64,000 nucleotides of DNA from Centipeda felix (GCF_900186465.1 NZ_LT891959.1:310001-374000), one strand, 5' to 3'. Positions 43,939-53,271 are shown, counted from the stretch's first letter. Numbers and translations: made by a program. The notes: a model not told the origin generated them from the sequence alone.

Positions 43939-45090
43939 TTACTTTTTCAGCGCTGCATTCTTCTCTGCGACGAGCTTGAACAGCTCTGAGCCCGCCGGAA
44001 TCTCCGTGAAGTACGTGAGTGCTTTCTCGAAGCCGTGCTCCTTGAGATACGTCTGCACCTCGACTGCCTCAGGATCCTCCGCGTAGTCGAAATGGAGGGC
44101 GGCGGCGATGACCGTCGCAAGCGCCTCGGGTTTTTTCCCGCGTGCGACGAGCTGATTGGCGGGCGAGACGAGGCGGTCCTTCGCGCCGAGCTTGCGCTTC
44201 GGCCCGCGTGCAACGCGCGTCACAGCATCGGAGAGATGCGGATTCTTGAACCGCTCCTCTGCCGTATGGATGTATTTCGTATGCGCTTCACGGTCAAAGC
44301 CGTATTTCTCGATCAGGAGTTCACTCGTCTCTGCCCAGACGCGGCGGACGAACGCGACGATCTCCTCGTTCTTCATCGCCGATGCAATGTCCTCAATCCC
44401 GTTGAGGTATGCCATGTAGGCAATGGAGGCGTGTCCCGTATTGACGGAGAACAACTTACGCTCAATGTAGGCTTCGAGGTTATCGACCCACGTCAGCCCC
44501 TCGATCTGCGGCTCGTCGCCGACGACACCCGTGCGGTCGACGTCCCATTCACAGAACGGCTCAACCTTGACAAGCAGCGGGTCCTCGTTGTGCTGGATCG
44601 GCACGATGCGGTCAACCGCCGCGTCAGGGAATCCGATGCAGCGCGCGGCTTTCTCCTTGATATCGTCAGCGAGATGCTCATAGACAAAGTTCTTCAGCAC
44701 CGTCGAGCCGCCGACCATATTCTCACACGCGATGATGTTCAGCGGTGCATCCGTCTTTTCAAGGCGCCGCACAATCCCCTTGGCAATGTTCGGCGCAATG
44801 AATTTCAGGATATTCGGCCCGATCGCCGTGGTGACAATGTCCGCTGTGACGAACGCATCGAGCAGTGCCTCAAGATCTTTGTTGCTGTTGATCGCCTTGA
44901 CGTGCTCGACATGGATTTTTTTCGGCGTATCGCCGACCACCTCGATGTCGTAAGAGCGGCGCGCATTGATCTCATCCACCAGTGCATCCGCCACATCGAC
45001 GAAGGTGACCTCATAGCCCGAGCGCACGAGCAGTTCCCCGATAAAGCCGCGGCCAATGTTGCCGCCGCCGAAATGGATTGCCTGTTTCAT
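43939..45090 (-). CDS. mtlD: Mannitol-1-phosphate 5-dehydrogenase
   Basis: A 383-residue NAD-dependent dehydrogenase converting mannitol 1-phosphate to fructose 6-phosphate. The N-terminal AIHFGGGNIGRGFIGELL is the MtlD signature, and the substrate region (ENMVGGSTVLKNFV and later NTGHASIAYMAYLNG) is intact. It lies 12 bases after mtlA on the same strand. The start at 45090 has AAAGGAC at proper distance; the ATG at 45096 is too close to it. Confidence 0.96.
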   Translation of the reverse strand: MKQAIHFGGGNIGRGFIGELLVRSGYEVTFVDVADALVDEINARRSYDIEVVGDTPKKIHVEHVKAINSNKDLEALLDAFVTADIVTTAIGPNILKFIAPNIAKGIVRRLEKTDAPLNIIACENMVGGSTVLKNFVYEHLADDIKEKAARCIGFPDAAVDRIVPIQHNEDPLLVKVEPFCEWDVDRTGVVGDEPQIEGLTWVDNLEAYIERKLFSVNTGHASIAYMAYLNGIEDIASAMKNEEIVAFVRRVWAETSELLIEKYGFDREAHTKYIHTAEERFKNPHLSDAVTRVARGPKRKLGAKDRLVSPANQLVARGKKPEALATVIAAALHFDYAEDPEAVEVQTYLKEHGFEKALTYFTEIPAGSELFKLVAEKNAALKK

Positions 45091-45102
45091 GGTCATGTCC
45101 TT

Positions 45103-47001
45103 TCAATCCGCTTTCGTAAAGACGTGATAGAGTTCATCGGCACTCTTCGTCTTGAAGAGCTGCTCGAGCTGCTCGTCCGTGTAGTCGCCGACCATCGTTG
45201 CGATATTGGCAAGGATCGCAAGATGATCGTTGCCGACGCCCGCGATGCCGATCACGAGATATGCCGTCTCATCGCCGAACTTCACACCGTCGGGATACTG
45301 ACAGACGACGATGCCCGTCTTCTTGATCGTATCCTTGACTGCGTTTTCTCCGTGCGGGATGGCAATGCCCTTGCCGATGTAGGTGGAAAGATCATGCTCG
45401 CGGTTGAGCATGCCCTGTACATAGCCCTCATCGACGTAGCCGCTCGCAACGAGCATCTTGCCTGCCGCCGTGATTGCTTCCTCGCGGCTGACCGACGGGA
45501 GTCCGATCTTCACGTTTTCCTGACGCAGAACATCTGCGCTCACCGTCTCTGCTGTCTCTTCCCGTGCGTCGGAGGCCGGTGCAGAGGTCTCCACTGCCGC
45601 CTCTTTCAGGCGAGCCGTAACGATCTCATAGACGTTGTTCTGCGTAAAGTCGCGCACCCAGATATGCTCTGCCTGCGGCGAATCCGCAAGGGCACGCTCT
45701 GCGAGTTTTTCATGCGAGATGACCAGCTGTGCTTCCTGCGGGATTGCACCGATGGCGCAGTTCGTCACAGAGATATCCTTATAGCCGTCCTTCTTGAGTT
45801 TCTTGCGCAGTGCTGCCGCACCGAGTGCTGACGAGCCCATGCCCGCATCGCAGGCGTAGACGATGACCTTCAGATCCTTGCCCGCAACCTTCTTCTCTGC
45901 GGGCAGCTCCTTGCCGCGATTCTTGCGCTCTGCCATATCCTCACGCGCCGACTCGAGCGATTCATCTTCGACGTCCTTCGACATCTTGATAAAGACAGAA
46001 GCAACCGCGCAGGACACCGCCGTCGCTACAGCAAATGCCGAAAGATTTGCAACGAGTGCCGAGGTGTTCGGAGTCATCGCTATAATCGCGAAGATCGATC
46101 CCGGTGAGGATGGAGCAATCAGGCCGCCGCCGAGGAGGCCAAGCGTAAAGACGCCGGACATACCACCTGCGATCGCGGCGATGATGAGGATCGGCTTCAT
46201 GAGGATGTACGGGAAGTAGATCTCGTGAATACCGCCGAGTACGTGGATAATCATGGCTCCCGGCGAGGACGACTTAGCCATGCCCTTGCCGAACATCCAG
46301 TAGGCAAGCAGAATACCAAAGCCGGGCCCGGGGTTCGCCTCGAGCAGGAAGAACATGGACTTGCCGTATTCCTGTGCCTGCTGAATGCCGAGCGGGCTGA
46401 GCACGCCATGATTCAGTGCATTGTTGAGGAAGAGCACCTTTGCGGGCTCAATGATGATGGATGCCAGCGGCAGAAGTCCTGCCGCGACAATCGCCTCCAC
46501 GCCGCTGCGCAGGATGTTGTTTGCGCCGCTGACCACTGGGCCGACTACAGCAAAGGCGATCATTGCGAGGATACCGCCGAAGATGCCGAGCGAGAAGTTG
46601 TTGACGAGCATCTCGAATCCGCCCGGGATGCTGTCACGCACGGCATTGTCAAACTTCTTGATCAGATAGCCGCCCAGAGGTCCCATAATCATGGCGCCGA
46701 GGAACATCGGAATCTCCGAGCCCGCGATGATGCCCGATGTGGCAATCGCTGCCATGACGCCGCCACGGTGTCCATAGACCGCTGCACCGCCGCTGTAGCC
46801 GATCAGCAGTGGGATAAGCCACTTGCTCATCGGGCCGCCGACCTGTGCCAGATACTCGTTTGGCATCCATCCCGTCGGAATAAAGAGTGCCGTTAAGAAC
46901 CCCCATGCGATAAATGCGCCGATGTTCGGCATCACCATGCCGGACAGGAAGCGGCCAAACTTCTGCATGGCCTCCTGTGCTCCTCCGCCTTGCTGACTCA
47001 T
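45103..47001 (-). CDS. mtlA: PTS mannitol transporter, fused EIICBA
   Basis: A 632-residue transporter that imports and phosphorylates mannitol. The membrane EIIC domain covers about residues 1-340. The EIIB domain has its phospho-cysteine in CDAGMGSSALG, and the C-terminal EIIA domain has its histidine in IPHGENAVKD. All three are in one chain, as in E. coli MtlA, although the linker region near residue 480 (SAPASDAREETAETVSAD) is low-complexity. It lies between the regulator mtlR and mtlD. Confidence 0.95.
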   Translation of the reverse strand: MSQQGGGAQEAMQKFGRFLSGMVMPNIGAFIAWGFLTALFIPTGWMPNEYLAQVGGPMSKWLIPLLIGYSGGAAVYGHRGGVMAAIATSGIIAGSEIPMFLGAMIMGPLGGYLIKKFDNAVRDSIPGGFEMLVNNFSLGIFGGILAMIAFAVVGPVVSGANNILRSGVEAIVAAGLLPLASIIIEPAKVLFLNNALNHGVLSPLGIQQAQEYGKSMFFLLEANPGPGFGILLAYWMFGKGMAKSSSPGAMIIHVLGGIHEIYFPYILMKPILIIAAIAGGMSGVFTLGLLGGGLIAPSSPGSIFAIIAMTPNTSALVANLSAFAVATAVSCAVASVFIKMSKDVEDESLESAREDMAERKNRGKELPAEKKVAGKDLKVIVYACDAGMGSSALGAAALRKKLKKDGYKDISVTNCAIGAIPQEAQLVISHEKLAERALADSPQAEHIWVRDFTQNNVYEIVTARLKEAAVETSAPASDAREETAETVSADVLRQENVKIGLPSVSREEAITAAGKMLVASGYVDEGYVQGMLNREHDLSTYIGKGIAIPHGENAVKDTIKKTGIVVCQYPDGVKFGDETAYLVIGIAGVGNDHLAILANIATMVGDYTDEQLEQLFKTKSADELYHVFTKAD

Positions 47002-47055
47002 AAAAATCCCCCTTTGTAAAAACAGACAATATGGAGCATCTTAGCCCCGCTATTT

Positions 47056-47087
47056 GTTGAATCACTGAATTTATCAGTGATTCTTTA
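47056..47087. repeat. Short degenerate copy of the TA-flanked element at the mtlR stop
   Basis: AATCACTGAATTTATCAGTGATT is a near-palindrome made of the two element ends. Its outer TTA is the mtlR stop codon. It may also act as a weak terminator between mtlR and mtlA. Confidence 0.55.
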
Positions 47088-49154
47088 CAAGAGCTGTTCG
47101 AGATGTTCCCGAAAATGCTCTTCCAAAACGTATTCGAGCTCGCGGCGTATTCCCGCCGCATCTCCGTGCGCGAGAATGTCGGCAAACGTCGGGCGGTCTG
47201 CGATCTGTGCCGCAATATGTCCAAGTATCTCCCGTTCCATCTCCGCCTCTCCCGCCGGCACGAGCATGACCAACGCCGTCTGCACAGCATCTCCTCCGTA
47301 AGGAAGCGGATGCGCAAGATGCATAACGCCGAAGCGCGCTCTCTCCTGCCGTGCAAAACACCCATGGAGGAGAATCATCTGCGGTGCAGCCCACGTCGGA
47401 GCGATGTTCTCCCGCCGCAGGAGCTCGGCAGCAAACTCTTCCGCTGCCGCGTACTCTGTGAGGAGAAGATGCGCCGCCGCATCAGCAAGCTGCTCAATGG
47501 ATACCGCCGATACATTGTCCTGTAGGTGAAAGTCCGTGAGCAGATCGCAGATCAATCCGCTGCGGCGATGAATCTCCGCCATCACTGCGGGAAACGGCAG
47601 CGGTACGGGATCCGCCGGCACCTCCGTATGATGTACGCTGCAGCCGGCAAGAACGGCATCGATCTGTGCCCGATCTGCTGCCGTCAAAAACACACTGACA
47701 ACAACGACCGGAACAGGAAGCGGCGAAAGCGGTACCGTGGAGACCACAAAGTCCGCCGAACGCCGCAGAATCTCCTGCGCGGTAAGGGCAAGCGAGGAGA
47801 CGGCACCGACCACACGAATCCGCTCGTAGGATCGGCGCAGACGGCTCGCAAGCAGGCGGCTCGTCCCAAGACCTGTCGGACAGGCGACCAGAACGCGTGC
47901 GGCGGGGCGATCCCCGCCCGCCTCCGTCAATGCCGCACCGATGTGAATGGCAATATAGGCAACCTCATCATCGGGCACCGGCATCCCTGCCTCCTCCTCC
48001 ATCATGGGAATCGCATGCCGTGCGATCTCCATGAGCTCCGGATGTTCTTCCTCCATCTGCGCGAGCAGAGGATTGCGGATATCCATGTGGAGTTTCAGAC
48101 GATGCAGTGCCGGGGCAAGGTGATTCACGAGGCCCGTGAGCAGCGTACGGCTGCGCATGAGCGGCGCACCGCTCTTTTCGGAGGCGCGCCGCATGATCGA
48201 CTGCGCGATCTGCACCAGCCGGAAATTATCCACGCGCCCGCCCCCCGAGGGGAGCGTCATGCCGCGTGCACCGAGCAGATGCATGGTGATATAGCCGATC
48301 TCCGCTGCAGGGATGGAAATGGAGAATACCTCACCCATCCGCGCCGCAATCGTCTCTGCCACAGAAAATTCTTCTGTCTGCCGCAGCTCCTCCAGCGTCC
48401 CCGCATCCATCGTAATCGTATCACCCTGCTGCAGCCGCCGCACGGCGAGCGCGAGGTGGACGACAAGCCCGACGCGTGCGCTGTCCGGGATGTTACGATC
48501 CTGCGTCTCCGCTGCAACAGCGTCATCAATGCGGCGGATTTGCGCGGGATCAACGAGGCCGAGCAGGGCACGATCTGCCGCGTACGCCGGTCCCTCCTCA
48601 GCCGCATCATCCCCGATGAGGGCAAGGAGTTCCTTTTCATCCACATAATCGTGGATGATGCGAACCAGTGCACGGCGGATATCCCGCTCCGCCCCTTCGA
48701 CGTAGACGCCGAGTCCGGGACGACGCACGAGCGTGATCTGCTGTGCGGCAAGCCACGGCTGCAGACGATCGAGATCATGACTGACGGTACTGTCGGTCAC
48801 GTGCAGAAGATGTGCCAGAGCAAAGAGCTTGAGCGGCTCATCCGCCATGAGGAGACGTGTGATCAGGATGGAACGCCGCTGATCGGGGGTCAGTGTGCTG
48901 TGCACATCCGCCAAAGAGAGCTCCGTACGCAGATGCCCAAGCGCTGCGGCATCCCCACTGAGCATGAATCCCGCACCCGTGCGCCGAAGAAGCATCACGC
49001 CATAGGGCTCCAGTGCCGTCTCGATCCCGTGCATCTCGCGCGTCACAGTACGTGCGCTGACACCGAGCTCAGCGGCGATATGTTCGGCAGTCACATAGCC
49101 GGACGCGGCAAGAAGCAGAGACAGTATCGTCCGCATACGTTCCGTTAGTTCCAT
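47085..49154 (-). CDS. mtlR: Mannitol operon transcriptional activator MtlR (PRD-containing)
   Basis: A 689-residue regulator of the BglG/MtlR class. N-terminal helix-turn-helix segments (GYVTAEHIAAELGVSARTVT) bind DNA; two PTS regulation domains follow in the middle (histidines in VHLALAVRRL and LVNHLAPALHRL), then an EIIB-like domain (ACPTGLGTSRLLASRL) and a C-terminal EIIA-like domain. Phosphorylation by the PTS sets its activity. The start at 49154 has GAGAGGGGGG upstream. It is the first gene of mtlR-mtlA-mtlD and has a clear promoter. Confidence 0.92.
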   Translation of the reverse strand: MELTERMRTILSLLLAASGYVTAEHIAAELGVSARTVTREMHGIETALEPYGVMLLRRTGAGFMLSGDAAALGHLRTELSLADVHSTLTPDQRRSILITRLLMADEPLKLFALAHLLHVTDSTVSHDLDRLQPWLAAQQITLVRRPGLGVYVEGAERDIRRALVRIIHDYVDEKELLALIGDDAAEEGPAYAADRALLGLVDPAQIRRIDDAVAAETQDRNIPDSARVGLVVHLALAVRRLQQGDTITMDAGTLEELRQTEEFSVAETIAARMGEVFSISIPAAEIGYITMHLLGARGMTLPSGGGRVDNFRLVQIAQSIMRRASEKSGAPLMRSRTLLTGLVNHLAPALHRLKLHMDIRNPLLAQMEEEHPELMEIARHAIPMMEEEAGMPVPDDEVAYIAIHIGAALTEAGGDRPAARVLVACPTGLGTSRLLASRLRRSYERIRVVGAVSSLALTAQEILRRSADFVVSTVPLSPLPVPVVVVSVFLTAADRAQIDAVLAGCSVHHTEVPADPVPLPFPAVMAEIHRRSGLICDLLTDFHLQDNVSAVSIEQLADAAAHLLLTEYAAAEEFAAELLRRENIAPTWAAPQMILLHGCFARQERARFGVMHLAHPLPYGGDAVQTALVMLVPAGEAEMEREILGHIAAQIADRPTFADILAHGDAAGIRRELEYVLEEHFREHLEQLL

Positions 49155-49188
49155 GTGACCGCCCCCCTCTCGCCCCCTGATAGACCTC

Positions 49189-49217
49189 ATTATAACGAAT
49201 GGGATTCATCATTGCAA
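49189..49217 (-). promoter_or_regulatory. Promoter of mtlR
   Basis: Minus strand TTGCAA (49217-49212), 17-bp spacer, perfect TATAAT (49194-49189). Confidence 0.7.
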
Positions 49218-49264
49218 CGAAAAGACCTTGCCCTTTGTCATGAAGGGCTATGGACAAATAAAAA

Positions 49265-49292
49265 GAGCCGATGCACCATGTCACATCAGCTC
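49265..49292 (-). terminator. Terminator of the tsa operon
   Basis: GAGCCGATG (49265-49273) pairs with CATCAGCTC (49284-49292), with TTTTTAT on the minus strand, 16 bp after the tsaD stop. Confidence 0.85.
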
Positions 49293-49307
49293 CCCCAATA
49301 ATACAAA

Positions 49308-50330
49308 TTAGACAAAGTCCAGTCCTGGTACAGCGTTCAGATAGAGATCGCTGTACTTCCCTGCCGCCGCCTGATAGGCACCGCGGCAGGCAATCATGGC
49401 AGCGTTATCCGTACAGAGACGCAGCGAAGGATAGAGATAGCGGATGCCCTCCTGCTCCGCCCGCGCACGCAGCTGCTGCTCGAGGGCAGCATTTGCCGCA
49501 ACGCCGCCGGCAAGGACAAGGGTATCCCGCCCCGCCGCATGAATCGCCTCGAACGCCTTGTGAACGAGCACCTCCGTGACGGCTGCCTGAAACGATGCCG
49601 CGATATCCGCCGCGTGGAGTTCTCGCCCCTTCATGCGCTGACCGTTGATGTAGTTCAACACGGCGGATTTCAGCCCGCTGAAGCTGAACTCATAGTTGCC
49701 CTCCTGCGCGAGCGCACGCGGAAAGTCAATCGCCTGCGGATCTCCCGCGCGTGCGAGTCGATCGATCTCAGGGCCGCCCGGATAGGGAAGGCCGAGCACG
49801 CGCGCAACTTTATCAAACGCTTCGCCTGCCGCATCATCGCGCGTACTGCCCATCAGGCGGAACGTCTCATAGTCCGCTACATCGACGAGTGCCGTATGAC
49901 CACCCGAGACGACAAGCGCGATAAATGGCGGCACGAGATCGGGCGTCTCAAGAAAATTCGCAAAGATATGCCCCTCGAGATGATTCACACCGATGAGCGG
50001 CACGTCGAGCGAAAACGCCAATGCCTTTGCCGCCGACACACCGACAAGCAGCGCTCCCACGAGTCCGGGGCCGTATGTAACAGCGATCTGATCCATCGCC
50101 GCAAGCTCCGCTTTCGCCTCGTCGAGTGCCTGCCGGACGACGGGCAGAATGCTCAGGATATGGTTGCGCGAAGCAATCTCAGGAACAACGCCGCCGTATT
50201 TCTGATGAATCGGTATCTGCGTTGAAATCACGCAGGACAGAAGTTCGCGTGTCCCACGAAGTACGGCTGCCGATGTCTCATCGCAGCTTGTCTCAATCCC
50301 GAGCGTCAGTCTCTCTTGCACATCTTTCAT
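49308..50330 (-). CDS. tsaD: tRNA t6A threonylcarbamoyltransferase subunit TsaD
   Basis: A 340-residue member of the Kae1/Qri7 family. It has GIETSCDETSAAV at the start, the metal motif NHLEGHI, and the ATP-site segments VVSGGHT and LVLAGGVAANAAL. It transfers threonylcarbamoyl to A37 of ANN-decoding tRNAs. It is the last gene of tsaE-tsaB-rimI-tsaD, and its start overlaps rimI by 38 bases. Confidence 0.96.
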   Translation of the reverse strand: MKDVQERLTLGIETSCDETSAAVLRGTRELLSCVISTQIPIHQKYGGVVPEIASRNHILSILPVVRQALDEAKAELAAMDQIAVTYGPGLVGALLVGVSAAKALAFSLDVPLIGVNHLEGHIFANFLETPDLVPPFIALVVSGGHTALVDVADYETFRLMGSTRDDAAGEAFDKVARVLGLPYPGGPEIDRLARAGDPQAIDFPRALAQEGNYEFSFSGLKSAVLNYINGQRMKGRELHAADIAASFQAAVTEVLVHKAFEAIHAAGRDTLVLAGGVAANAALEQQLRARAEQEGIRYLYPSLRLCTDNAAMIACRGAYQAAAGKYSDLYLNAVPGLDFV

Positions 50331-50784
50331 CAGACAGTGTATCCCTTAATTTCGTATTCCACATGAGAATGGCATCTTCGTTGTTGTCCTGATAGTACCC
50401 CTTGCGGATACCGATCTCCACGAATCCCAGCCGCTCATAAAGACGGCGGGCGGGCAGATTCGACGGGCGCACCTCGAGGGTCATACGCTCGACGCCGCGC
50501 TCTGCTGCTGTGCGCATCAACGCGCACATAAGCAGATGTCCATAGCCCCTGCCTCGCTGCATCGCTGTCAGCGCGATATTCGTGACCTGTGCCTCCTCAA
50601 AGGAGATCCAGCAGCCGGCAAAGCCGATCACTGCCGTGCCCTCAAGCGCAACGATATAGCAGGCAAAGTCATTCGACGCCTCGCGCCAAAAATCCTCGCG
50701 CGACCACGGTGTCGGAAAGCTCTCTCGCTCGATGCACGCCACGGCGTCTGCATCCTCCGGAGCAAGCGGACGAAAGGAGATCAT
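50293..50784 (-). CDS. rimI: Ribosomal protein S18 alanine N-acetyltransferase (GNAT)
   Basis: A 163-residue GNAT acetyltransferase; the acetyl-CoA motif QRGRGYGHLLMCALM and the C-terminal RLYERLGFVEIGIRKGYY are typical of RimI. It acetylates the N-terminus of S18 and possibly other proteins. The start at 50784 overlaps tsaB in ATGA; a longer frame to 50817 lies within tsaB. Confidence 0.92.
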   Translation of the reverse strand: MISFRPLAPEDADAVACIERESFPTPWSREDFWREASNDFACYIVALEGTAVIGFAGCWISFEEAQVTNIALTAMQRGRGYGHLLMCALMRTAAERGVERMTLEVRPSNLPARRLYERLGFVEIGIRKGYYQDNNEDAILMWNTKLRDTLSDERCARETDARD

Positions 50785-51503
50785 GATGCCGCCGCTCCGC
50801 CATGCCGCTGCTCCCACAGCACCTCTGCCTCACTGCGGCGCAGATAGAGCGGTACCGCTGTCACAGGGTCGTCCATCTCCCCCCGCTGCAGCCGCGCAAG
50901 CCCCGCCAGTCCTACACACGCCGCACGCGGCATGCGCAGATGCAGGGGAGCAATCCCGACATTGGCAGGAAGCGCAGGGAAATCGTTCCGCCGCGTGGCA
51001 TCGCCAAGCAAAACGGCGGGCAGCTCCGTTCCCGCGAGTGCGTCGAGCACCTTGGTCAGCGGCAGGATGGAAAGGGGATGTTCCTCAGAAAGGCGCACGC
51101 CCTCCTCCTCGGGACGCCACCTGAATTCCTGCACGTAGACGTTGCCTTTCTGCGCATCCATCATCGGGAGAATGCGCAGCCCTACAGAACCCGCATAGTG
51201 ACAGGCAAGTGCCTCCAGTGTCGGAACGCAGATCATGGGGATGTTCAGTGCGTACGCCATCATCTTTGCCGCCGCAAGGCCGATGCGCAGCCCCGTGAAG
51301 GATCCCGGCCCGATACTGACGGCAATGCCATCGAGTTCCGTTTTCTTGGCACGCGCCATCTGCAGAGCCAGCTCGATATGCGGCATGAGTGTCTCGGAGT
51401 GCGTCAATGCGCCCTGCATACTCACCTCAGCAGCGACACGCTCCGCAGAGAGCACCGCTACGCTCGATACCTGCGAGGACGTATCAAGGCTCACGATCAA
51501 CAA
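50781..51503 (-). CDS. tsaB: tRNA t6A biosynthesis protein TsaB
   Basis: A 240-residue paralogue of TsaD lacking its metal site. It opens with LIVSLDTSSQVSSVAVL and has the dimer-forming GIAVSIGPGSFTGLRIGLAAAK segment. TsaB binds TsaD and TsaE to complete threonylcarbamoyl transfer. It overlaps tsaE by 20 bases upstream and rimI by 4 downstream. Confidence 0.94.
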   Translation of the reverse strand: MLIVSLDTSSQVSSVAVLSAERVAAEVSMQGALTHSETLMPHIELALQMARAKKTELDGIAVSIGPGSFTGLRIGLAAAKMMAYALNIPMICVPTLEALACHYAGSVGLRILPMMDAQKGNVYVQEFRWRPEEEGVRLSEEHPLSILPLTKVLDALAGTELPAVLLGDATRRNDFPALPANVGIAPLHLRMPRAACVGLAGLARLQRGEMDDPVTAVPLYLRRSEAEVLWEQRHGGAAAS

Positions 51504-51960
51504 TGCGTTTCAACTCCTCCAAGAGCGCCCTGCTCTTTTTCCCCTTGGCGACGAAGGTAAACTGCCGCTCCTCATCGTTCAGCGCTTCAATGCGCACAGA
51601 GAGATGATCTGCGGGCATGGCATCGGGGAACTTCTCCGCCCACTCGATCAGCACAATTCCCTCCGTCGCCTCTGCGTACTCATAGAAGCCAATGTCCTCC
51701 AGCTCCTCCTCCGACGTGATCCGATAGAGATCGAAGTGCACGATCGGGCACGCTGCCTCATAGATGTTCATGAGGTTGAAGGTCGGGCTGGTCACATCGC
51801 TCTCCACGCCGAGGGTGCGGGCGAGGGCACGCACAAAGAGGGTCTTGCCTACGCCGAGTTCTCCATCGAGGCAGATGACCGTTCCCTCACGGATGATTTT
51901 GCCGATTGTCCCCGCTAAATGCGCCGTCTCTTCCGGTGAATGCGTAACACAAGTGAGCAT
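51484..51960 (-). CDS. tsaE: tRNA t6A biosynthesis ATPase TsaE
   Basis: A 158-residue ATPase with Walker A GELGVGKT, the SPTFNLMNIYE segment, and the HFDLYRI motif with the aspartate of the active site. TsaE regenerates the TsaBD complex. It is the first gene of the operon; a short copy of the dispersed element lies in its leader and a promoter lies before that. Confidence 0.94.
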   Translation of the reverse strand: MLTCVTHSPEETAHLAGTIGKIIREGTVICLDGELGVGKTLFVRALARTLGVESDVTSPTFNLMNIYEAACPIVHFDLYRITSEEELEDIGFYEYAEATEGIVLIEWAEKFPDAMPADHLSVRIEALNDEERQFTFVAKGKKSRALLEELKRIVDREP

Positions 51961-51993
51961 AGTTCGTCCCCTTATGAAAAAAATAGCGACTTA

Positions 51994-52026
51994 GGGAATC
52001 GCTGAATGTATCAGTGCTTCCCTAGT
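51994..52026. repeat. Short TA-flanked element in the tsaE leader
   Basis: 33 bp: GGGAATCGCTGA and TATCAGTGCTTCCC around a 3-base centre, flanked by TA on both sides. It has the two ends of the full element without the interior, and forms a hairpin in the predicted tsaE 5' leader. Confidence 0.65.
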
Positions 52027-52034
52027 CATACTAT

Positions 52035-52063
52035 TATAGCATGACACAGGAAATTGCGCAAAG
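52035..52063 (-). promoter_or_regulatory. Promoter of the tsa operon
   Basis: Minus strand TTGCGC (52063-52058), 17-bp spacer, perfect TATAAT (52040-52035). Confidence 0.6.
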
Positions 52064-52070
52064 AAAACGC

Positions 52071-52095
52071 GGACAGAGATCGTCTCCGTCCGCTA
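52071..52095 (-). terminator. Terminator of the SRP/ribosome operon at rimM
   Basis: GCGGACAGAG (52071-52080) pairs with CTCCGTCCGC (52086-52095) with one mismatch, and TTTTC follows on the minus strand. It overlaps the rimM stop. Confidence 0.8.
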
Positions 52096-52602
52096 TTCCG
52101 GCAGGCGCACGGTCATGCAGCCGCCCGCTATGTCAATGTTCTGCACCACGGTGCGCAGTGCGGGTACAAGGAGTTCGTGCCCCTCGGCATCCCGTACCGC
52201 ATAGACATCGTTGCTGCCCGTCCGCAGAACATCCGTCACCGTACCGAGTTCGTTACCGTCCTCATCGCGAACGGTGAGCCCGACGATGTCGAACACATAA
52301 TACTCGCCCTCGTCAAGCGGTGCCGCTTCCGCACGCGGCACCGTCAGCACACGTCCCGTGAGACGCTGCGCCGTCTCACGCACATCGTATTCCCGAAAAT
52401 GCATGAGAATATTTCGCCCCTGCGGCTTAACGGCAGTGATATGAAGGAGTTCATCCCCTGCCATCACCTCCCGCATCTGCGCAAAACGCTCAGGGAAATC
52501 CGTCAGGGGGATAATGCGCAGATCGCCGCGCACGCCGTGCGGTGCGCCGATGCGGCCGATGACGATGCGGTCATCAGGAGCGGATTGCGACAATCTTGTC
52601 AT
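52093..52602 (-). CDS. rimM: 16S rRNA processing protein RimM
   Basis: A 169-residue protein with an N-terminal RimM beta-barrel (IVIGRIGAPHGVRGDLRI) and a C-terminal PRC-barrel (YYVFDIVGLTVRDEDGNELG). It helps assemble the 30S head near S19. It overlaps ylqD by 29 bases. trmD and rplS, usually next, are absent; a terminator sits at the stop codon. Confidence 0.94.
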   Translation of the reverse strand: MTRLSQSAPDDRIVIGRIGAPHGVRGDLRIIPLTDFPERFAQMREVMAGDELLHITAVKPQGRNILMHFREYDVRETAQRLTGRVLTVPRAEAAPLDEGEYYVFDIVGLTVRDEDGNELGTVTDVLRTGSNDVYAVRDAEGHELLVPALRTVVQNIDIAGGCMTVRLPE

Positions 52603-52984
52603 CCTCCACCAGGATCTCTACGTTCATCAGCTCACGCATATCGTCGCCGACCTTCGCCTCAACCTGACGCTCGAGCGTTCCCTGCACGATCTCCGCCCCC
52701 TCGGCGAACTTCTGCAGCTCCTCCTGATGGGCGCGCGTCTCCTCGACGTAGTCGACGCGGCGCTGACGCTCCTGACGGATCGTGTTGATGTGCTGGATCG
52801 CCTGCGGGGTGAGCTCGCCCTGCTCTGCCTCCTGCATCACACGCTTCTCCTGGATACCGAGCTGCTGCAGTTCAAGCTCTGCACGGCTGAGACCTTCCTC
52901 CATCTCCTTGAGCATCTTTGCGCGCAGCTTCTCTGTGAGCTTCGCCTTGACGGTGACCGGCACCTTGATTGAAATCGAATCCAC
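52574..52984 (-). CDS. ylqD: YlqD family protein
   Basis: A 136-residue cytoplasmic protein dominated by a charged coiled coil (EKLRAKMLKEMEEGLSRAEL through KRVMQEAEQ). It fits YlqD, found at this place between khpA and rimM in Firmicutes; function unknown. It overlaps rimM, and the coiled coil suggests oligomers. Confidence 0.85.
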   Translation of the reverse strand: MDSISIKVPVTVKAKLTEKLRAKMLKEMEEGLSRAELELQQLGIQEKRVMQEAEQGELTPQAIQHINTIRQERQRRVDYVEETRAHQEELQKFAEGAEIVQGTLERQVEAKVGDDMRELMNVEILVEDDKIVAIRS

Positions 52985-53043
52985 TCTATATCTCTCCTAT
53001 ACAAAAACGGCGACCGTCCATGACGCACGCCGTCTCGCCCGGC

Positions 53044-53271
53044 TCAGCCAATCTCGACTGTCGCCCGCTTATTCTCCTTCGTGGCAGCGGCCTTGACAAC
53101 ACTGCGAAGCGCCTTTGCGATCCGCCCCTGCTTGCCAATGACCTTTCCCATATCATCCTCCGCCACGCGAAGTCTTAAAATGATCTCCTGATCATCCTGT
53201 GTTTCGTCAACGACGACAGCTTCCGGATGATCTACCAAGGATTTCGCAATAACCTCGACTATCTCTTTCAT
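53044..53271 (-). CDS. khpA: KH domain RNA-binding protein KhpA
   Basis: A 75-residue single KH domain with the GXXG loop in IGKQGRIAKALR. KhpA, often with KhpB, binds RNA and affects cell length in Firmicutes. Its place between rpsP and ylqD is the conserved arrangement. A GAGGAGAG site precedes the start. Confidence 0.93.
   Translation of the reverse strand: MKEIVEVIAKSLVDHPEAVVVDETQDDQEIILRLRVAEDDMGKVIGKQGRIAKALRSVVKAAATKENKRATVEIG

Noticed and set aside
43629-44086. Small plus-strand frames in the gap before mtlD
   Set aside because: They consist of repeat copy B and its hairpin, run into mtlD antisense, and have no ribosome site or conserved motif.
47526-49148. 540-codon plus-strand frame opposite mtlR
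   Set aside because: Antisense shadow of a gene with PRD and helix-turn-helix motifs.
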